The notes under the pieces: generated by a model
The model's database searches: none
What the model was told of the DNA's origin: nothing
Seen by the model: the letters and a program-made list of their open reading frames with translations, nothing else
NCBI RefSeq assembly: GCF_001307155.1
Contig: NZ_CP012830.1
Span: forward strand, 1,054,001 to 1,118,000
Length of the DNA: 64,000 bases
Source: Pseudomonas fluorescens
GTDB lineage: Bacteria; Pseudomonadota; Gammaproteobacteria; Pseudomonadales; Pseudomonadaceae
Direction: 5' to 3'
Shown: positions 52,492 through 62,034 of the stretch, piece by piece
Numbering within the stretch: the first letter of the stretch is position 1
Layout of the letters: each line of letters begins with the position of its first letter
Translations under genes and position numbers: made by a program

Positions 52492-55400
52492 TTATTTCAC
52501 ATAGAGGGTAAAAACTGGAGAGTCTTTCCCGGCAGGGACTTCGTGAACGCGAATGTAATGGTCTCCCTTGCCAAAGATCATGGACACGGTAGCTTGGCCC
52601 GCTCCATTCACAGGGAAGGGACCGTTCGAGACCGTAGCGCTAGCAATCCTGCCCTGTTTTCCAGCTGTAATCCCCACGGTCACTGTCACACGGCCATCCG
52701 TGATGATGTCGCCATCGTAGACAGGGGCTCCTCCATTGGTGTAGGTCATCTTGATGATTTGCGGAATCACATCGCTTGCTTGCACTGTAACGGTCCGGGT
52801 CGCTGATTCCGGCCCGCCGACACCCTGCTCTACGGCTTTGAACGCATACGTTTTTAGAGACAGTACCTGCGTCTTGAACTCCCACGTGGTAGACCCCGTC
52901 ATCGTGGCTACGCCCAGCTTGCTCGCGCCTTCGTACATGTCGACTTGATTACCGGCAGCTACCGTGCCGTTGAGCGTCAACGGTGTTTTGTTGGTCGTGA
53001 CGGTATCGCCAATCGTCGTGCCTGCGACGTCCTTCACTCCATCAATCGTCGGTTTCACCACCGCCGTCACGGTAACGGTCCGGGTCGCTGATTCCGGCCC
53101 GCCGACACCTTGCTCTACGGCTTTGAACACATACGTTTTTAGAGACAGTACCTGCGTCTTGAACTCCCACGTGGTAGACCCCGTCATCGTGGCTACGCCC
53201 AGCTTGCTGGCGCCGTCGTACATGTCGACTTGATTACCGGCAGCTACCGTGCCGTTGAGCGTCAACGGTGTTTTGTTGGTCGTGACGGTATCGCCAATCG
53301 TCGTGCCTGCGGCGTCCTTCACTCCATCAATCGTCGGTTTCACCACCGCCGTCACGGTAACGGTCCGGGTCGCTGATTCCGGCCCGCCGACACCCTGCTC
53401 TACGGCTTTGAACGCATACGTTTTTAGAGACAGTACCTGCGTCTTGAACTCCCACGTGGTAGACCCCGTCATCGTGGCTACGCCCAGCTTGCTCGCGCCG
53501 TCGTACATGTCGACTTGATTACCGGCAGCTACCGTGCCGTTGAGCGTCAACGGTGTTTTGTTGGTCGTGACGGTATCGCCAATCGTTGTGCCTGCGACGT
53601 CCTTCACTCCATCAATCGTCGGTTTCACCACCGCCGTCACGGTAACGGTCCGGGTCGCTGATTCCGGCCCGCCGACACCTTGCTCTACGGCTTTGAACAC
53701 ATACGTTTTTAGAGACAGTACCTGCGTCTTGAACTCCCACGTGGTAGACCCCGTCATCGTGGCTACGCCCAGCTTGCTGGCGCCGTCGTACATGTCGACT
53801 TGATTACCGGCAGCTACCGTGCCGTTGAGCGTCAACGGTGTTTTGTTGGTCGTGACGGTATCGCCAATCGTTGTGCCTGCGACGTCCTTCACTTCGTCAA
53901 TCGTCGGTTTCACCAACTCGACTACGGTAAAACTCCAGACACCCGAATCCACCCCAGGCCTCACCTCGACCCTGATCGGATGCTCTGATTGACTCAAGTC
54001 GATCAGCTCGCACAGCCAGACACCGTCCTTTCCAGTCGTGACGCTGTCGATGTGCTGCTCGCCATCAAAAACTTTCAATTCCTGGTAAGGCAACGCTGTG
54101 CCTTCAAGTTTTACCCTGGTATCCCTGGTCTTACTACCGTGGGGGACAGGCTTGCCGTTGGAGTCTGTCACCTTCTCGATCGTGGGTTTGCTGGCCTGCA
54201 CCGCCACCGTAAAACTCCGCGGTGCGGACTCTGCCGGCCGATCATCGCCATAGCGCCCCACGGCTTTCAAAACATGTTCTCTATTGCTGAACGACTTCCT
54301 CAGCTCCCAGATACCACCGTAAACCCTGAGCAAAGCCACTGAAGTCTTGCCATCAAAGATCTCGACTTCGTAACCATCCTCTGCCTTGCCTTCTACCTTC
54401 AGGTCACCATCTAGCGTTGTTTCGCCCTCGCCCACAGGCTCGCCCTTGCTGTCTTTCACTGTATCGATGGTGGGTGCCTGCAACTCTTCCACCCGGAATT
54501 CCCAGCCATCAGACGTCAGCCCCTTGGGCCCCTCGACGAAAATCTCGTAGTCTTTCTCTTTTAAGCGTTCGAGCCTGTGCTCCCAATCGCCCTGTTCATC
54601 GGCCGTGGGGTTACCCACAATCAATTCTCCATCAAAAATGTCGAGAAGCTGATTGGGCTCGGCGCGGCCTTTGAGTTTGACTGTGGTGTACTTGGTCGTA
54701 CCGGGGTTGGATATCTCGACACCTTTGAGATCGGTCACCGTGGTGATCTCAGGCTTTGCTACCTCGACATTTTTAACGGTATAGACCCGCTCCTCGAAAT
54801 CGAACGCCTGGGTCTCATCGTCCACCTGATTCAGTGCGACCTTGACGAAGACCTTCAACAGCGAGCCATTAAGTAACGCCTTGAAATAATCATAAGGCAC
54901 CTTCACCTTGCGATAACCTTGTGTGAGCCAGTCCTCATCCACCGGCTCCGATTCCATCACGGGATACAGGTAATCACCACCGGCGTTCTTGCCCTTCAGG
55001 TAAACCCAGCACCGTTGATTTTTGGCCCGCAGCGGCCAGTCTCCAAGACGTACCGTGCACTCGGCAGTGTTACTGGTCAGGTCCAGTTCTGGGCCATGAC
55101 CGTTGTCCTGAGCCTCGATGATCCGGGCGGCTTTCAACTCATTTCGGGGCAGGGGGAGCACGTTGAGAATCAGCGGATCAGAGGTTTTATCGATCTCGCC
55201 TTCACGCAGGATGGTGTAGGTCACCAGCATTTTTTTGCCCAGAATAAACGCAACGACCTCATTATCGAGATTCAGAAGCCTGGGGTTTCTCGGCCCTAGA
55301 AGCACCGTCCGGCTCTTGGACTTTCCACCTTCCGGGGTGCCGGGCTCACCAGTCATTTCGACATAGATCATGTCATCGGGCAGCAGTTTATCTGTAGGTA

Positions 55401-55530
55401 TCAGCGCTCCGAACGTGCGGATGGTGCCGAATGAGTCCAGATCATCGTCACCCACCGTCGGATCGACGTTAAACTTGTCGAGATCCGGGACAGGGGCGTG
55501 TGTTTGGGATGCAGTAACTTGAGCGGTCAT
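52492..55530 (-). CDS. Large Ig-like repeat protein, 1012 aa
   Basis: The start is ATG 55530 (MTAQVTASQTHAPVPD), with GGAG 9 bases before it; the longer frame is not supported. There is no signal peptide. The N-terminal region (about 1-240) is unique. Then come Ig-like beta-sandwich units, first diverged ones (TIDTVKDSKGEPVGEG, TIEKVTDSNGKPVPHG), then four nearly identical 95-residue units (DVAGTTIGDTVTTNKT...AVEQGVGGPESATRTV), then a C-terminal capping domain (QIIKMTYTNGGAPVYDGD). The layout is that of adhesin-type scaffolds, yet no export signal is visible. A smaller relative lies directly upstream. Confidence 0.85.
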   Translation of the reverse strand: MTAQVTASQTHAPVPDLDKFNVDPTVGDDDLDSFGTIRTFGALIPTDKLLPDDMIYVEMTGEPGTPEGGKSKSRTVLLGPRNPRLLNLDNEVVAFILGKKMLVTYTILREGEIDKTSDPLILNVLPLPRNELKAARIIEAQDNGHGPELDLTSNTAECTVRLGDWPLRAKNQRCWVYLKGKNAGGDYLYPVMESEPVDEDWLTQGYRKVKVPYDYFKALLNGSLLKVFVKVALNQVDDETQAFDFEERVYTVKNVEVAKPEITTVTDLKGVEISNPGTTKYTTVKLKGRAEPNQLLDIFDGELIVGNPTADEQGDWEHRLERLKEKDYEIFVEGPKGLTSDGWEFRVEELQAPTIDTVKDSKGEPVGEGETTLDGDLKVEGKAEDGYEVEIFDGKTSVALLRVYGGIWELRKSFSNREHVLKAVGRYGDDRPAESAPRSFTVAVQASKPTIEKVTDSNGKPVPHGSKTRDTRVKLEGTALPYQELKVFDGEQHIDSVTTGKDGVWLCELIDLSQSEHPIRVEVRPGVDSGVWSFTVVELVKPTIDEVKDVAGTTIGDTVTTNKTPLTLNGTVAAGNQVDMYDGASKLGVATMTGSTTWEFKTQVLSLKTYVFKAVEQGVGGPESATRTVTVTAVVKPTIDGVKDVAGTTIGDTVTTNKTPLTLNGTVAAGNQVDMYDGASKLGVATMTGSTTWEFKTQVLSLKTYAFKAVEQGVGGPESATRTVTVTAVVKPTIDGVKDAAGTTIGDTVTTNKTPLTLNGTVAAGNQVDMYDGASKLGVATMTGSTTWEFKTQVLSLKTYVFKAVEQGVGGPESATRTVTVTAVVKPTIDGVKDVAGTTIGDTVTTNKTPLTLNGTVAAGNQVDMYEGASKLGVATMTGSTTWEFKTQVLSLKTYAFKAVEQGVGGPESATRTVTVQASDVIPQIIKMTYTNGGAPVYDGDIITDGRVTVTVGITAGKQGRIASATVSNGPFPVNGAGQATVSMIFGKGDHYIRVHEVPAGKDSPVFTLYVK
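52787..53920 (-). repeat. Four tandem 285-bp repeat units
   Basis: Repeat edges fall at a spacing of 285 bp (95 codons), for example the string ggtaacggtccgggtcgctg at 53072, 53357 and 53642. Small variants alternate: the second and fourth units of the protein read TYAFKAVEQ, the first and third TYVFKAVEQ. This suggests a doubling of a two-unit block. Confidence 0.9.
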
Positions 55531-55842
55531 GAGCAATCTCCATTTCGCAAGAGTCGCCGCAACGTGAGCGGCAGCGTTGACGCCATCTAACATCTGGCTT
55601 CAAGGCGCTGACCACTGTCAGAAATAACAGGTAGGCCGCGGTTTCCGACCAGCGGCGAGGAGCGCTTGATAGTCAGATATGAATGGGCTGGCGAAAGCAG
55701 CTCCAAGTGATTGCACGCAGAGGCGTGTTCCGGATTTTGTGTAAACGAGCACGTTAAAATGCAGCTTCGCCACTGCACAATGATGCAGACGAAGGGTAAC
55801 GGCAGACCATCAATCTGCCGTGTTGTGCGCAATGAACCAGTG

Positions 55843-56484
55843 CTACGTCCTGACGTGAAACTCAATCACGCCGCCGGTGTCAGACGTTTCACCCGCAACC
55901 TCTTGTCTCACCATAATGTGCTTTATGCCAATGCCGACATCGAAGATACGCTCGTAATACCAAGTGCTACTGCCCGGCTGTCTCGTGGCGACGCCCAGTT
56001 CACTATTGTCATGACTCAGCACTCGAACCGATAACGCCTCCGTCCAACAGGTTCCGCTGATCCGAATCAGCCCTGGTTTGAAGACCTGTCCATCCGCCGG
56101 AATCGTAATCAGCGGTGCACAGCGTCCCACGGTGACTCGGAACTCATGCTGCTCACTTGGCAAAGAACGCACCCCCGCCACGAATTGCACGACCTTGAAA
56201 TGCTTGTCGCCTGCATCCCATTTGCGACTATAAAACCAACGCGTGCCTATGACAGTGGCATTGGCCAACTTGCTATTGTCGTAGTTCCACACTTCAACCC
56301 TGGCGTCCTGCGAACAAATCCCCTCAAGAAATACACGGCCGACAATGTGTTTGCTTTTGTTTAAAGGCGCAGTAATCGTCGGCGGGGCGGGGGTAGAGGC
56401 GACCGTACCCTCTGCGGCACTGGAGAGGCTGGTTGCTGATTTGTCAGACTTCGGTTTTTTAGGTGCTTTTTCTGGGGCAGTCAT
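55843..56484 (-). CDS. Ig-like domain protein, 213 aa, relative of the 1012-aa protein
   Basis: The start is ATG 56484 (MTAPEKAPKKPKSDKS), with CAGGAG 12 bases upstream. A basic, low-complexity N terminus (residues 1-40) is followed by two Ig-like units (VGRVFLEGICSQDARVEVWN and ITIPADGQVFKPGLIRISG). Such units also occur in proteins that accompany insecticidal toxin or polymorphic toxin genes in pseudomonads. There is no signal peptide. It is divergent from a GH20 gene, 285 bp away. Confidence 0.75.
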   Translation of the reverse strand: MTAPEKAPKKPKSDKSATSLSSAAEGTVASTPAPPTITAPLNKSKHIVGRVFLEGICSQDARVEVWNYDNSKLANATVIGTRWFYSRKWDAGDKHFKVVQFVAGVRSLPSEQHEFRVTVGRCAPLITIPADGQVFKPGLIRISGTCWTEALSVRVLSHDNSELGVATRQPGSSTWYYERIFDVGIGIKHIMVRQEVAGETSDTGGVIEFHVRT

Positions 56485-56769
56485 GATCGCGATGCTCCTG
56501 GTACCCGGCACAATTGCCTGCGGCTTCTGGGGCACTTCTATCTCCGACACACGCGTAAAGCTACCTGTAAAAACTGACAGTCCAGACGAACGGCTATCAG
56601 CACAAGCAATGCTGATAACCCCCATAGCGATATTTACCCCGACCTAGTATTTCTTACAGTAGCCAGCCTCGAGCATCAGGTATCCAATGAGTCACGAGGG
56701 CTCACCCACGTCCAGACCCTCAAGCATTCAGGGATGAGTCACGACCTCAGCATATGGAGATCCGGTTCA

Positions 56770-58362
56770 ATGACAACGTCCATCCAAAGCTCCATCGCCG
56801 CCAGCATAGTGGCGTCCAACAATCCCGCTAACGGATATCAAAACCCGCGCTTTCCCTGGTTCGACATGAGTCCAGCCGCGCTGCACGCTCACCCTGAAGC
56901 CGGTTTTGTCTACCTCATCAGCGAAAAGACGCGCATCCTCATTGACGATGAGAGCCTGCGTCCTTTGGCGACACGGTTGGCATTCGGCTTCGCCCTCGCC
57001 GCCGCGCTCGTGCAACCGCCTGCCATTATGCTTGCGTCAGGGAATAGCCCTGCGTCGGGTGATGTAAAGCTGACACTGTCCGACCCGGATACCGCTGGTG
57101 TTCCAATTCCGGTCAACGGCGCACCCGAGACCTACCGAATCGATATCACCAACACCGTCCATGTCACCGCGAAAACCCTGGAAGCCATGGCCCTGGCACT
57201 GACGACCCTGCATAAAGCGGTACTCGTTTCGACCAGTCTTGAACCTGGGGTTGTCATTGATGCACCTGCTTATGCGGAGCGCTCGGTGCTAATCGATGTG
57301 GGCCGCAAGTATTACAGTCCTGAATGGATGATAGACCTGCTGCATGAGATGGCCTGGAACCAGCTCAACACCCTGTATTTACACCTCACCGACGATCAGG
57401 GGGTACGGGTCGTATTCCCTTCCGCCCAGGACACCGCCAGCCCCGATGCCTGGAGCGCAAAGGACCTCAAGAAAATCCTCGATGCAGCAGCCACCCTTCA
57501 CATTGAGGTCATCCCCGGGATGGAATGGCCTGGGCATATGCAGTGGATTCTGCAAAACAGGCCGGAGTTTCAGCTTAAGCTCTCGAACAACACGATCGTG
57601 CCAAAAGCGCTCGATTTCAGCATCCCGGCCGCTCGCGAATTTCTCATGGCGCTTGTCAGCGACCTTCTCGATATGTTTCCGGATTGCACCCGTTACAACT
57701 TGGAGGCCGACGAGTACTTCCTCAGTCCGATCTTTCCGACCAACACGCCACAACTGGCTCGGTACGCGCGGGAAGATTCCGGGCCGTCCAACGCAGACTC
57801 ACGGGATGGTGTAAGGAAATTCGTCAACGAAGTCGCGAGCTTTGTGCAGCAAAAAGGCAAGGTTGCGCGAATGTGGAACGATGCAGTCGTTGAAAAAGAT
57901 CAAAAGATTTCTGTGGATAAAAACGTTGCAATCAAGTGCTGGAGTATCTGGGGCAGCAAGCGCAACGAGAAGAATGTGCAAGCGTTGATCGATGACGGCT
58001 ACCGCGTGATAAATGCCCACGGTGACTTTTATTTTGTCATTAGGCCAGGCTGGGAAAACCTTTTTGATCCCCTGCACTCACCCCACGGTATTTATGATCA
58101 CTGGCGCCCCAACATGTTCATGGACGATGCGGGGTCTGGGCATACCGTCATAGATCCAGCCCATCCCGCCGTGCTGGGGGGAGGCATACAGATATGGGCC
58201 GACGAAGCCGCGCACATGACACCTGAAAAGATCTGGTCGCATCTGAGACAGTGGATGTTGCCACTGGGGCAGCGCGCATGGGGGTCACCGAATGCCGCCC
58301 CAGACTATAAATCCCTGTCACTGATCGCCCGTTCGGTTCGCTATGCCCCACCACGCCCTTGA
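56770..58362 (+). CDS. GH20 beta-N-acetylhexosaminidase-like protein without signal peptide
   Basis: The product is 530 aa from ATG 56770 (MTTSIQSSIAAS), with GGAG upstream. The N-terminal GH20b-like domain (about 20-170) precedes the TIM barrel (ERSVLIDVGRKYYSPEWMIDLLHEMAWNQ). The catalytic Asp-Glu pair of the family is D314-E315 in NLEADEYF. The tail WADEAAHMTPEKIW also fits GH20. It would release GlcNAc or GalNAc residues from glycans. It lacks any export signal, which is odd for a glycan hydrolase in a Pseudomonas and matches its Ig-like neighbours. Confidence 0.88.
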   Translation: MTTSIQSSIAASIVASNNPANGYQNPRFPWFDMSPAALHAHPEAGFVYLISEKTRILIDDESLRPLATRLAFGFALAAALVQPPAIMLASGNSPASGDVKLTLSDPDTAGVPIPVNGAPETYRIDITNTVHVTAKTLEAMALALTTLHKAVLVSTSLEPGVVIDAPAYAERSVLIDVGRKYYSPEWMIDLLHEMAWNQLNTLYLHLTDDQGVRVVFPSAQDTASPDAWSAKDLKKILDAAATLHIEVIPGMEWPGHMQWILQNRPEFQLKLSNNTIVPKALDFSIPAAREFLMALVSDLLDMFPDCTRYNLEADEYFLSPIFPTNTPQLARYAREDSGPSNADSRDGVRKFVNEVASFVQQKGKVARMWNDAVVEKDQKISVDKNVAIKCWSIWGSKRNEKNVQALIDDGYRVINAHGDFYFVIRPGWENLFDPLHSPHGIYDHWRPNMFMDDAGSGHTVIDPAHPAVLGGGIQIWADEAAHMTPEKIWSHLRQWMLPLGQRAWGSPNAAPDYKSLSLIARSVRYAPPRP

Positions 58363-58469
58363 TACCTCGGTGGCCAGCTAGAGACTCAGCGCAGCCGTAC
58401 GAGCTCATCGTCATAAATCCATCATCGCGCTGACACAATGGCGACATGGCCTCAGTCGACACTGAGGCC

Positions 58470-59681
58470 ATGACGACAGCTCTGCATATCACTCTGATCA
58501 CCGAAACCTTCCCTCCGGAAATCAATGGCGTGGCCAATACCCTTGGCCGCCTGTGCGAAGGTCTGCGCGCACGCGGACACCTGGTAGAACTGGTGCGACC
58601 GCGCCAGGGCAGCGATCAGACCCGCCTCAGCGACGATGAACTACTGCTCTGCCGCGGCTGGCCGCTGCCGGGTTATCCGGGGCTGCAATGGGGCCAGTCG
58701 TCGATGCACAAGTTGCTCAGGCGCTGGCAGCGTCATCGCCCGGACGTGCTCTACATCGCTACCGAAGGACCACTGGGGTTGTCGGCCTTGCGCGCGGCGC
58801 GGCGGCTGGGTATTTCAGTGGTGAGCGGGTTTCACACCAACTTCCAGCAGTACTCCAACCAGTACGGCCTGGGACTGTTGACCCGGTTACTGACGCATTA
58901 CCTGCGCTGGTTCCATAACCGCACCAAGTTGACCCTGGTGCCCAGCGCCAGCCAGCGAATGGAGCTGGAACGTCGGCAGTTCGAGCGCCTGGCGCTGCTG
59001 TCCCGTGGCGTCGACAGTCAACTGTTCCACCCGGCTAAACGCCTGGGTTCGCTGCGTGAAAGCTGGGGGCTGGAGAACGACGACATCGCGTTGATTCACG
59101 TCGGCCGGCTCGCTCAGGAAAAAAACCTCGGTCTGCTCAAACGTTGCTACCAGGCTTTGCAGTCGTCTTATCCACAACGACGAATAAAGCTGATCGTGAT
59201 CGGTGATGGTCCGCAACGTGCGCTGCTGGAAAAGGCACAGCCCGACGCGATCTTCTGTGGCTCGCAGCGCGCAGAAGCCTTGGCGTGTCACTACGCGTCC
59301 GGGGATCTGTTTCTGTTTCCGAGCCTGACCGAAACCTTCGGCAATGTGGTGCTGGAAGCACTGGCCTCCGGATTGGGCGTGGTGGCTTACGATCAGGCGG
59401 CCGCAGCTCAACACATTCGCCATGGTTACAACGGCGTGTTGGCGATGCCGGGGGACGAAGAGGCATTTTGCGATGCCGCCCGTTGGTTGTTGGAAGAGGC
59501 AGAAACCTTGCGCTGCATACGACTCAACGCGCGTCAGCACGCCAGTCGGCAGGGCTGGGGGGCAATCGTCGAGCAATTTGAAGGACAGTTGCGCGGGGCT
59601 TGCGAGATGCAAATCGGGGCACAGCCCTTGATGGCCATGCCCCATTCGATCAAACCAGCGTCATCAACGCCTCACGACTGA
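58470..59681 (+). CDS. Family 4 glycosyltransferase
   Basis: The 403-aa enzyme starts at ATG 58470 (MTTALHITLITETFPPEINGVANTLGRL). It has the GT-B layout: N-terminal domain with GVANTLGRLCEGLRARGH, C-terminal domain with HVGRLAQEKNLGLLKRCYQ, and the family motif with a conserved glutamate (FLFPSLTETFGNVVLEALASG). It transfers a sugar, typically a hexose, to lipid or cell-wall acceptors. The stop overlaps the end of the converging OYE gene by 32 bp. Confidence 0.9.
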   Translation: MTTALHITLITETFPPEINGVANTLGRLCEGLRARGHLVELVRPRQGSDQTRLSDDELLLCRGWPLPGYPGLQWGQSSMHKLLRRWQRHRPDVLYIATEGPLGLSALRAARRLGISVVSGFHTNFQQYSNQYGLGLLTRLLTHYLRWFHNRTKLTLVPSASQRMELERRQFERLALLSRGVDSQLFHPAKRLGSLRESWGLENDDIALIHVGRLAQEKNLGLLKRCYQALQSSYPQRRIKLIVIGDGPQRALLEKAQPDAIFCGSQRAEALACHYASGDLFLFPSLTETFGNVVLEALASGLGVVAYDQAAAAQHIRHGYNGVLAMPGDEEAFCDAARWLLEEAETLRCIRLNARQHASRQGWGAIVEQFEGQLRGACEMQIGAQPLMAMPHSIKPASSTPHD

Positions 59682-60753
59682 ACGGCAGGATGTCCTGCTC
59701 GCGACCTTCGCGGACTTTCTGCGCCCAGTCCGGGTCGACCAGCAAGGCGCGTCCCACGGCCACCAGGTCGAACTCTTGGTTGTTCAAACGTTCCAGCAGG
59801 TTCTCCAGGCTGGCCGGTTGCGCGACTTTGTCGGTGTTGACCATAAACTGCAGGAACTCACCGTCCAGCCCCACACTGCCCACGGTGATCGTCGGCTTGC
59901 CCGTCAGTTTGCGGGTCCAGCCTGCCAGGTTCAGTTCGGAGCCGTCGAACTCCGGCTCCCAGAAACGCCGCGTAGAACAGTGGAAGATATCCACGCCGGC
60001 ATCGGACAGTGGCTGGAGAAATTCGCCCAACGCCTCCGGAGTTTGCACCAGACGTGCGGTGTAGTCCTGCTGCTTCCACTGCGAGTAACGGAAGATGATC
60101 GGGTAGCCCGGACCAACCGCCGCACGCACGGCCTGGATCAGCTCAATGGCAAAGCGCGAACGATTGGCCAGGCTGCCACCGTATTCGTCGGTGCGCTGGT
60201 TGCTGCCTTCCCAGAAGAACTGGTCGACCAGATAGCCGTGGGCGCCGTGGATCTCCACACCGTCCATGCCAATGCTCTGCGCGTCTTTTGCGGCCTGGGC
60301 GAAGGCCGCGATCACGTCCTGAATGTCTAGTTGGGTCATGCCGTGAACCACGACCTGACCGTCCTTGAGTTTTTCCGATGGCCCGTAGCCCGGCACGCTC
60401 GCATCCGGCTCGGTGCCGATGCGCCGTACGCTGCCGACGTGCCACAACTGCGGAACGATCTTGCCGCCTTCGGCGTGGACCGCATCAACGACTTTTTTCC
60501 AGCCGGCCAACGCCGCTTCGCCGTAAAAGTGCGGGACGTTCGGGTAACCGTTGGAAGCCTTGTGGCCAACCGTTGTGCCCTCGGTGATGATCAGGCCTAC
60601 ACCCGCCGCAGCACGGCGGCGGTAGTACTCGATGACTTTCGAATTCGGTACGCCGCCCGGGGAAAACGAACGGGTCATCGGCGCCATGACCACACGGGTC
60701 GGCAGCTTCAGGGCACCGAGGCTGAACGGTTTGAACAAGGCTTTGACGGGCAT
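59650..60753 (-). CDS. Old-yellow-enzyme family flavin oxidoreductase
   Basis: The 367-aa FMN enzyme starts at ATG 60753 with GGAG upstream. Motifs: RVVMAPMTRSFSPGG near the N terminus, MDGVEIHGAHGYLVDQFFWE (active-site His pair) and TDEYGGSLANRSRFA. It reduces activated alkenes or nitro compounds with NAD(P)H. The gene converges on the glycosyltransferase gene, overlapping by 32 bp. Confidence 0.92.
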   Translation of the reverse strand: MPVKALFKPFSLGALKLPTRVVMAPMTRSFSPGGVPNSKVIEYYRRRAAAGVGLIITEGTTVGHKASNGYPNVPHFYGEAALAGWKKVVDAVHAEGGKIVPQLWHVGSVRRIGTEPDASVPGYGPSEKLKDGQVVVHGMTQLDIQDVIAAFAQAAKDAQSIGMDGVEIHGAHGYLVDQFFWEGSNQRTDEYGGSLANRSRFAIELIQAVRAAVGPGYPIIFRYSQWKQQDYTARLVQTPEALGEFLQPLSDAGVDIFHCSTRRFWEPEFDGSELNLAGWTRKLTGKPTITVGSVGLDGEFLQFMVNTDKVAQPASLENLLERLNNQEFDLVAVGRALLVDPDWAQKVREGREQDILPFSREALMTLV

Positions 60754-60860
60754 GGGACGCTCCACGTGAAAATAACTTTATGACGGCGATAATATGGAGA
60801 CTTGCCAGCCTTGAATAGCACTATTGATTTAGGTGATTAAGGTTCAAAAGACAGGGAGGG

Positions 60861-60936
60861 GTCTGTAGGAGCACGGCTTGCCGGCGATGGCGTTCTTGAG
60901 ATCACTATCGCCGGCAAGCCGTGCTCCTGCGGGAGA
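60861..60936. repeat. REPIN between OYE and glutathione peroxidase genes
   Basis: gtctgtaggagcacggcttg and its inverse (caagccgtgctcctgcgggagac) form a long hairpin. The sequence is related to the REP pair at 39.4 kb. Confidence 0.8.
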
Positions 60937-60941
60937 CAGAT

Positions 60942-61424
60942 TCAGACCAGGGCTTTTTCGATCGCCTGGACGATCGTCGGATCATCCGGTGCAGTACGTG
61001 GCGAGAAACGCGCCAGCACGCGACCATCTTTACCGAGGAGGAATTTCTCGAAGTTCCAGGTGATGTCACCCGGGAATTCCGCGCCCTCGCCCGCCAACAA
61101 CCGGTACAGCTGATGACGGTCGTGACCGTTGACTTCCAGCTTGCTGGACAGCGGGAAGGTCACGCCGTAGTTGAGGCTGCAGAACTCTTTGATCTCGCTT
61201 TCAGTGCCTGGCTCTTGCCCGGCAAACTGGTTGCACGGCAAACCCAACACACTGAAACCTTTGCCCTTGTATTGCTGGTAGAGGTTTTCCAGAGCAGCGT
61301 ACTGTGGGGTCAAACCACACTTGGAGGCGACGTTGACCACCAGCACGACGTGCCCTTTGAAGGGCGCCAGAGGTAACTCCTGGCCATCCAAAGCTTTCAA
61401 TGTAAGGTCGTGAAAAGCACTCAT
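60942..61424 (-). CDS. Glutathione peroxidase
   Basis: The 160-aa enzyme starts at ATG 61424 with GGAG 6 bases upstream. The catalytic cysteine is C36 in VASKCGLTPQY; further motifs are GLPCNQFAGQEPG and WNFEKFL. In bacteria such proteins reduce peroxides with thioredoxin or glutathione. Confidence 0.94.
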   Translation of the reverse strand: MSAFHDLTLKALDGQELPLAPFKGHVVLVVNVASKCGLTPQYAALENLYQQYKGKGFSVLGLPCNQFAGQEPGTESEIKEFCSLNYGVTFPLSSKLEVNGHDRHQLYRLLAGEGAEFPGDITWNFEKFLLGKDGRVLARFSPRTAPDDPTIVQAIEKALV

Positions 61425-61495
61425 GACGAACTCCAAATTTCCCGTGTTCTTCTCGAAACAGCCTCTTGGCGATGTCGCCAAGGACAGCCGCGGAC

Positions 61496-61519
61496 TAAAA
61501 AGGCGCCCCTCGGGCGCCT
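61496..61519 (-). terminator. Intrinsic terminator of slyD
   Basis: On the minus strand an 8-bp stem (aggcgccc/gggcgcct) with a 3-base loop is followed by TTTTTAG. It lies about 30 bases after the slyD stop. Confidence 0.85.
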
Positions 61520-61548
61520 CTCCAGTTCTCGAAGCTTAGCGCAGAAAA

Positions 61549-62034
61549 TCAGTGGTGATGGCCACCTTCGCCATGGACGTGACCATGAGCGATTTCTTCC
61601 TGGCTGGCATCACGGATGTCGATGATCTTGACCTTGAAGTTCAGACGCTGACCGGCCAACGGGTGGTTGCCGTCAACGGTCACGTCGTCGCCGTCCAGAT
61701 CACGGATGGTGACGATTTGCATCTGGCCGTCTGGCGCGGAAGCGTGGAACTGCATACCCACTTCCAGTTCGTCGACGCCTTCGAACATGCTGCGGCTCAG
61801 GGTGCTGACCAGTTCGGCAGCGTATTCACCGTAGGCATCTTCAGGTTCTACGGCGACGTTGAGTTCGTCACCGACTGCTTTACCTTCCAGGGCTTTTTCC
61901 AGGCCCGGGATGATGTTACCTGCGCCTTGCAGGTACACCAGCGGTGCGCCGCCGGCGGAGCTGTCGATGACCTCACCAGCGTCGTTGGTCAGGGTATAGT
62001 CGATGGAGACAGCCTTATTGGCGGCGATCAGCAT
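61549..62034 (-). CDS. slyD: FKBP-type prolyl isomerase SlyD
   Basis: The 161-aa protein has the FKBP core split by an insert-in-flap chaperone domain (PEDAYGEYAAELVSTLSRSM, MQFHASAPDGQMQIVTI), DGNHPLAGQRLNFKVKI, and a histidine-rich nickel-binding tail (HGHVHGEGGHHH). It acts as a folding catalyst and metallochaperone. AAGG lies before ATG. Its start codon overlaps the possible start of a divergent gene. Confidence 0.95.
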   Translation of the reverse strand: MLIAANKAVSIDYTLTNDAGEVIDSSAGGAPLVYLQGAGNIIPGLEKALEGKAVGDELNVAVEPEDAYGEYAAELVSTLSRSMFEGVDELEVGMQFHASAPDGQMQIVTIRDLDGDDVTVDGNHPLAGQRLNFKVKIIDIRDASQEEIAHGHVHGEGGHHH

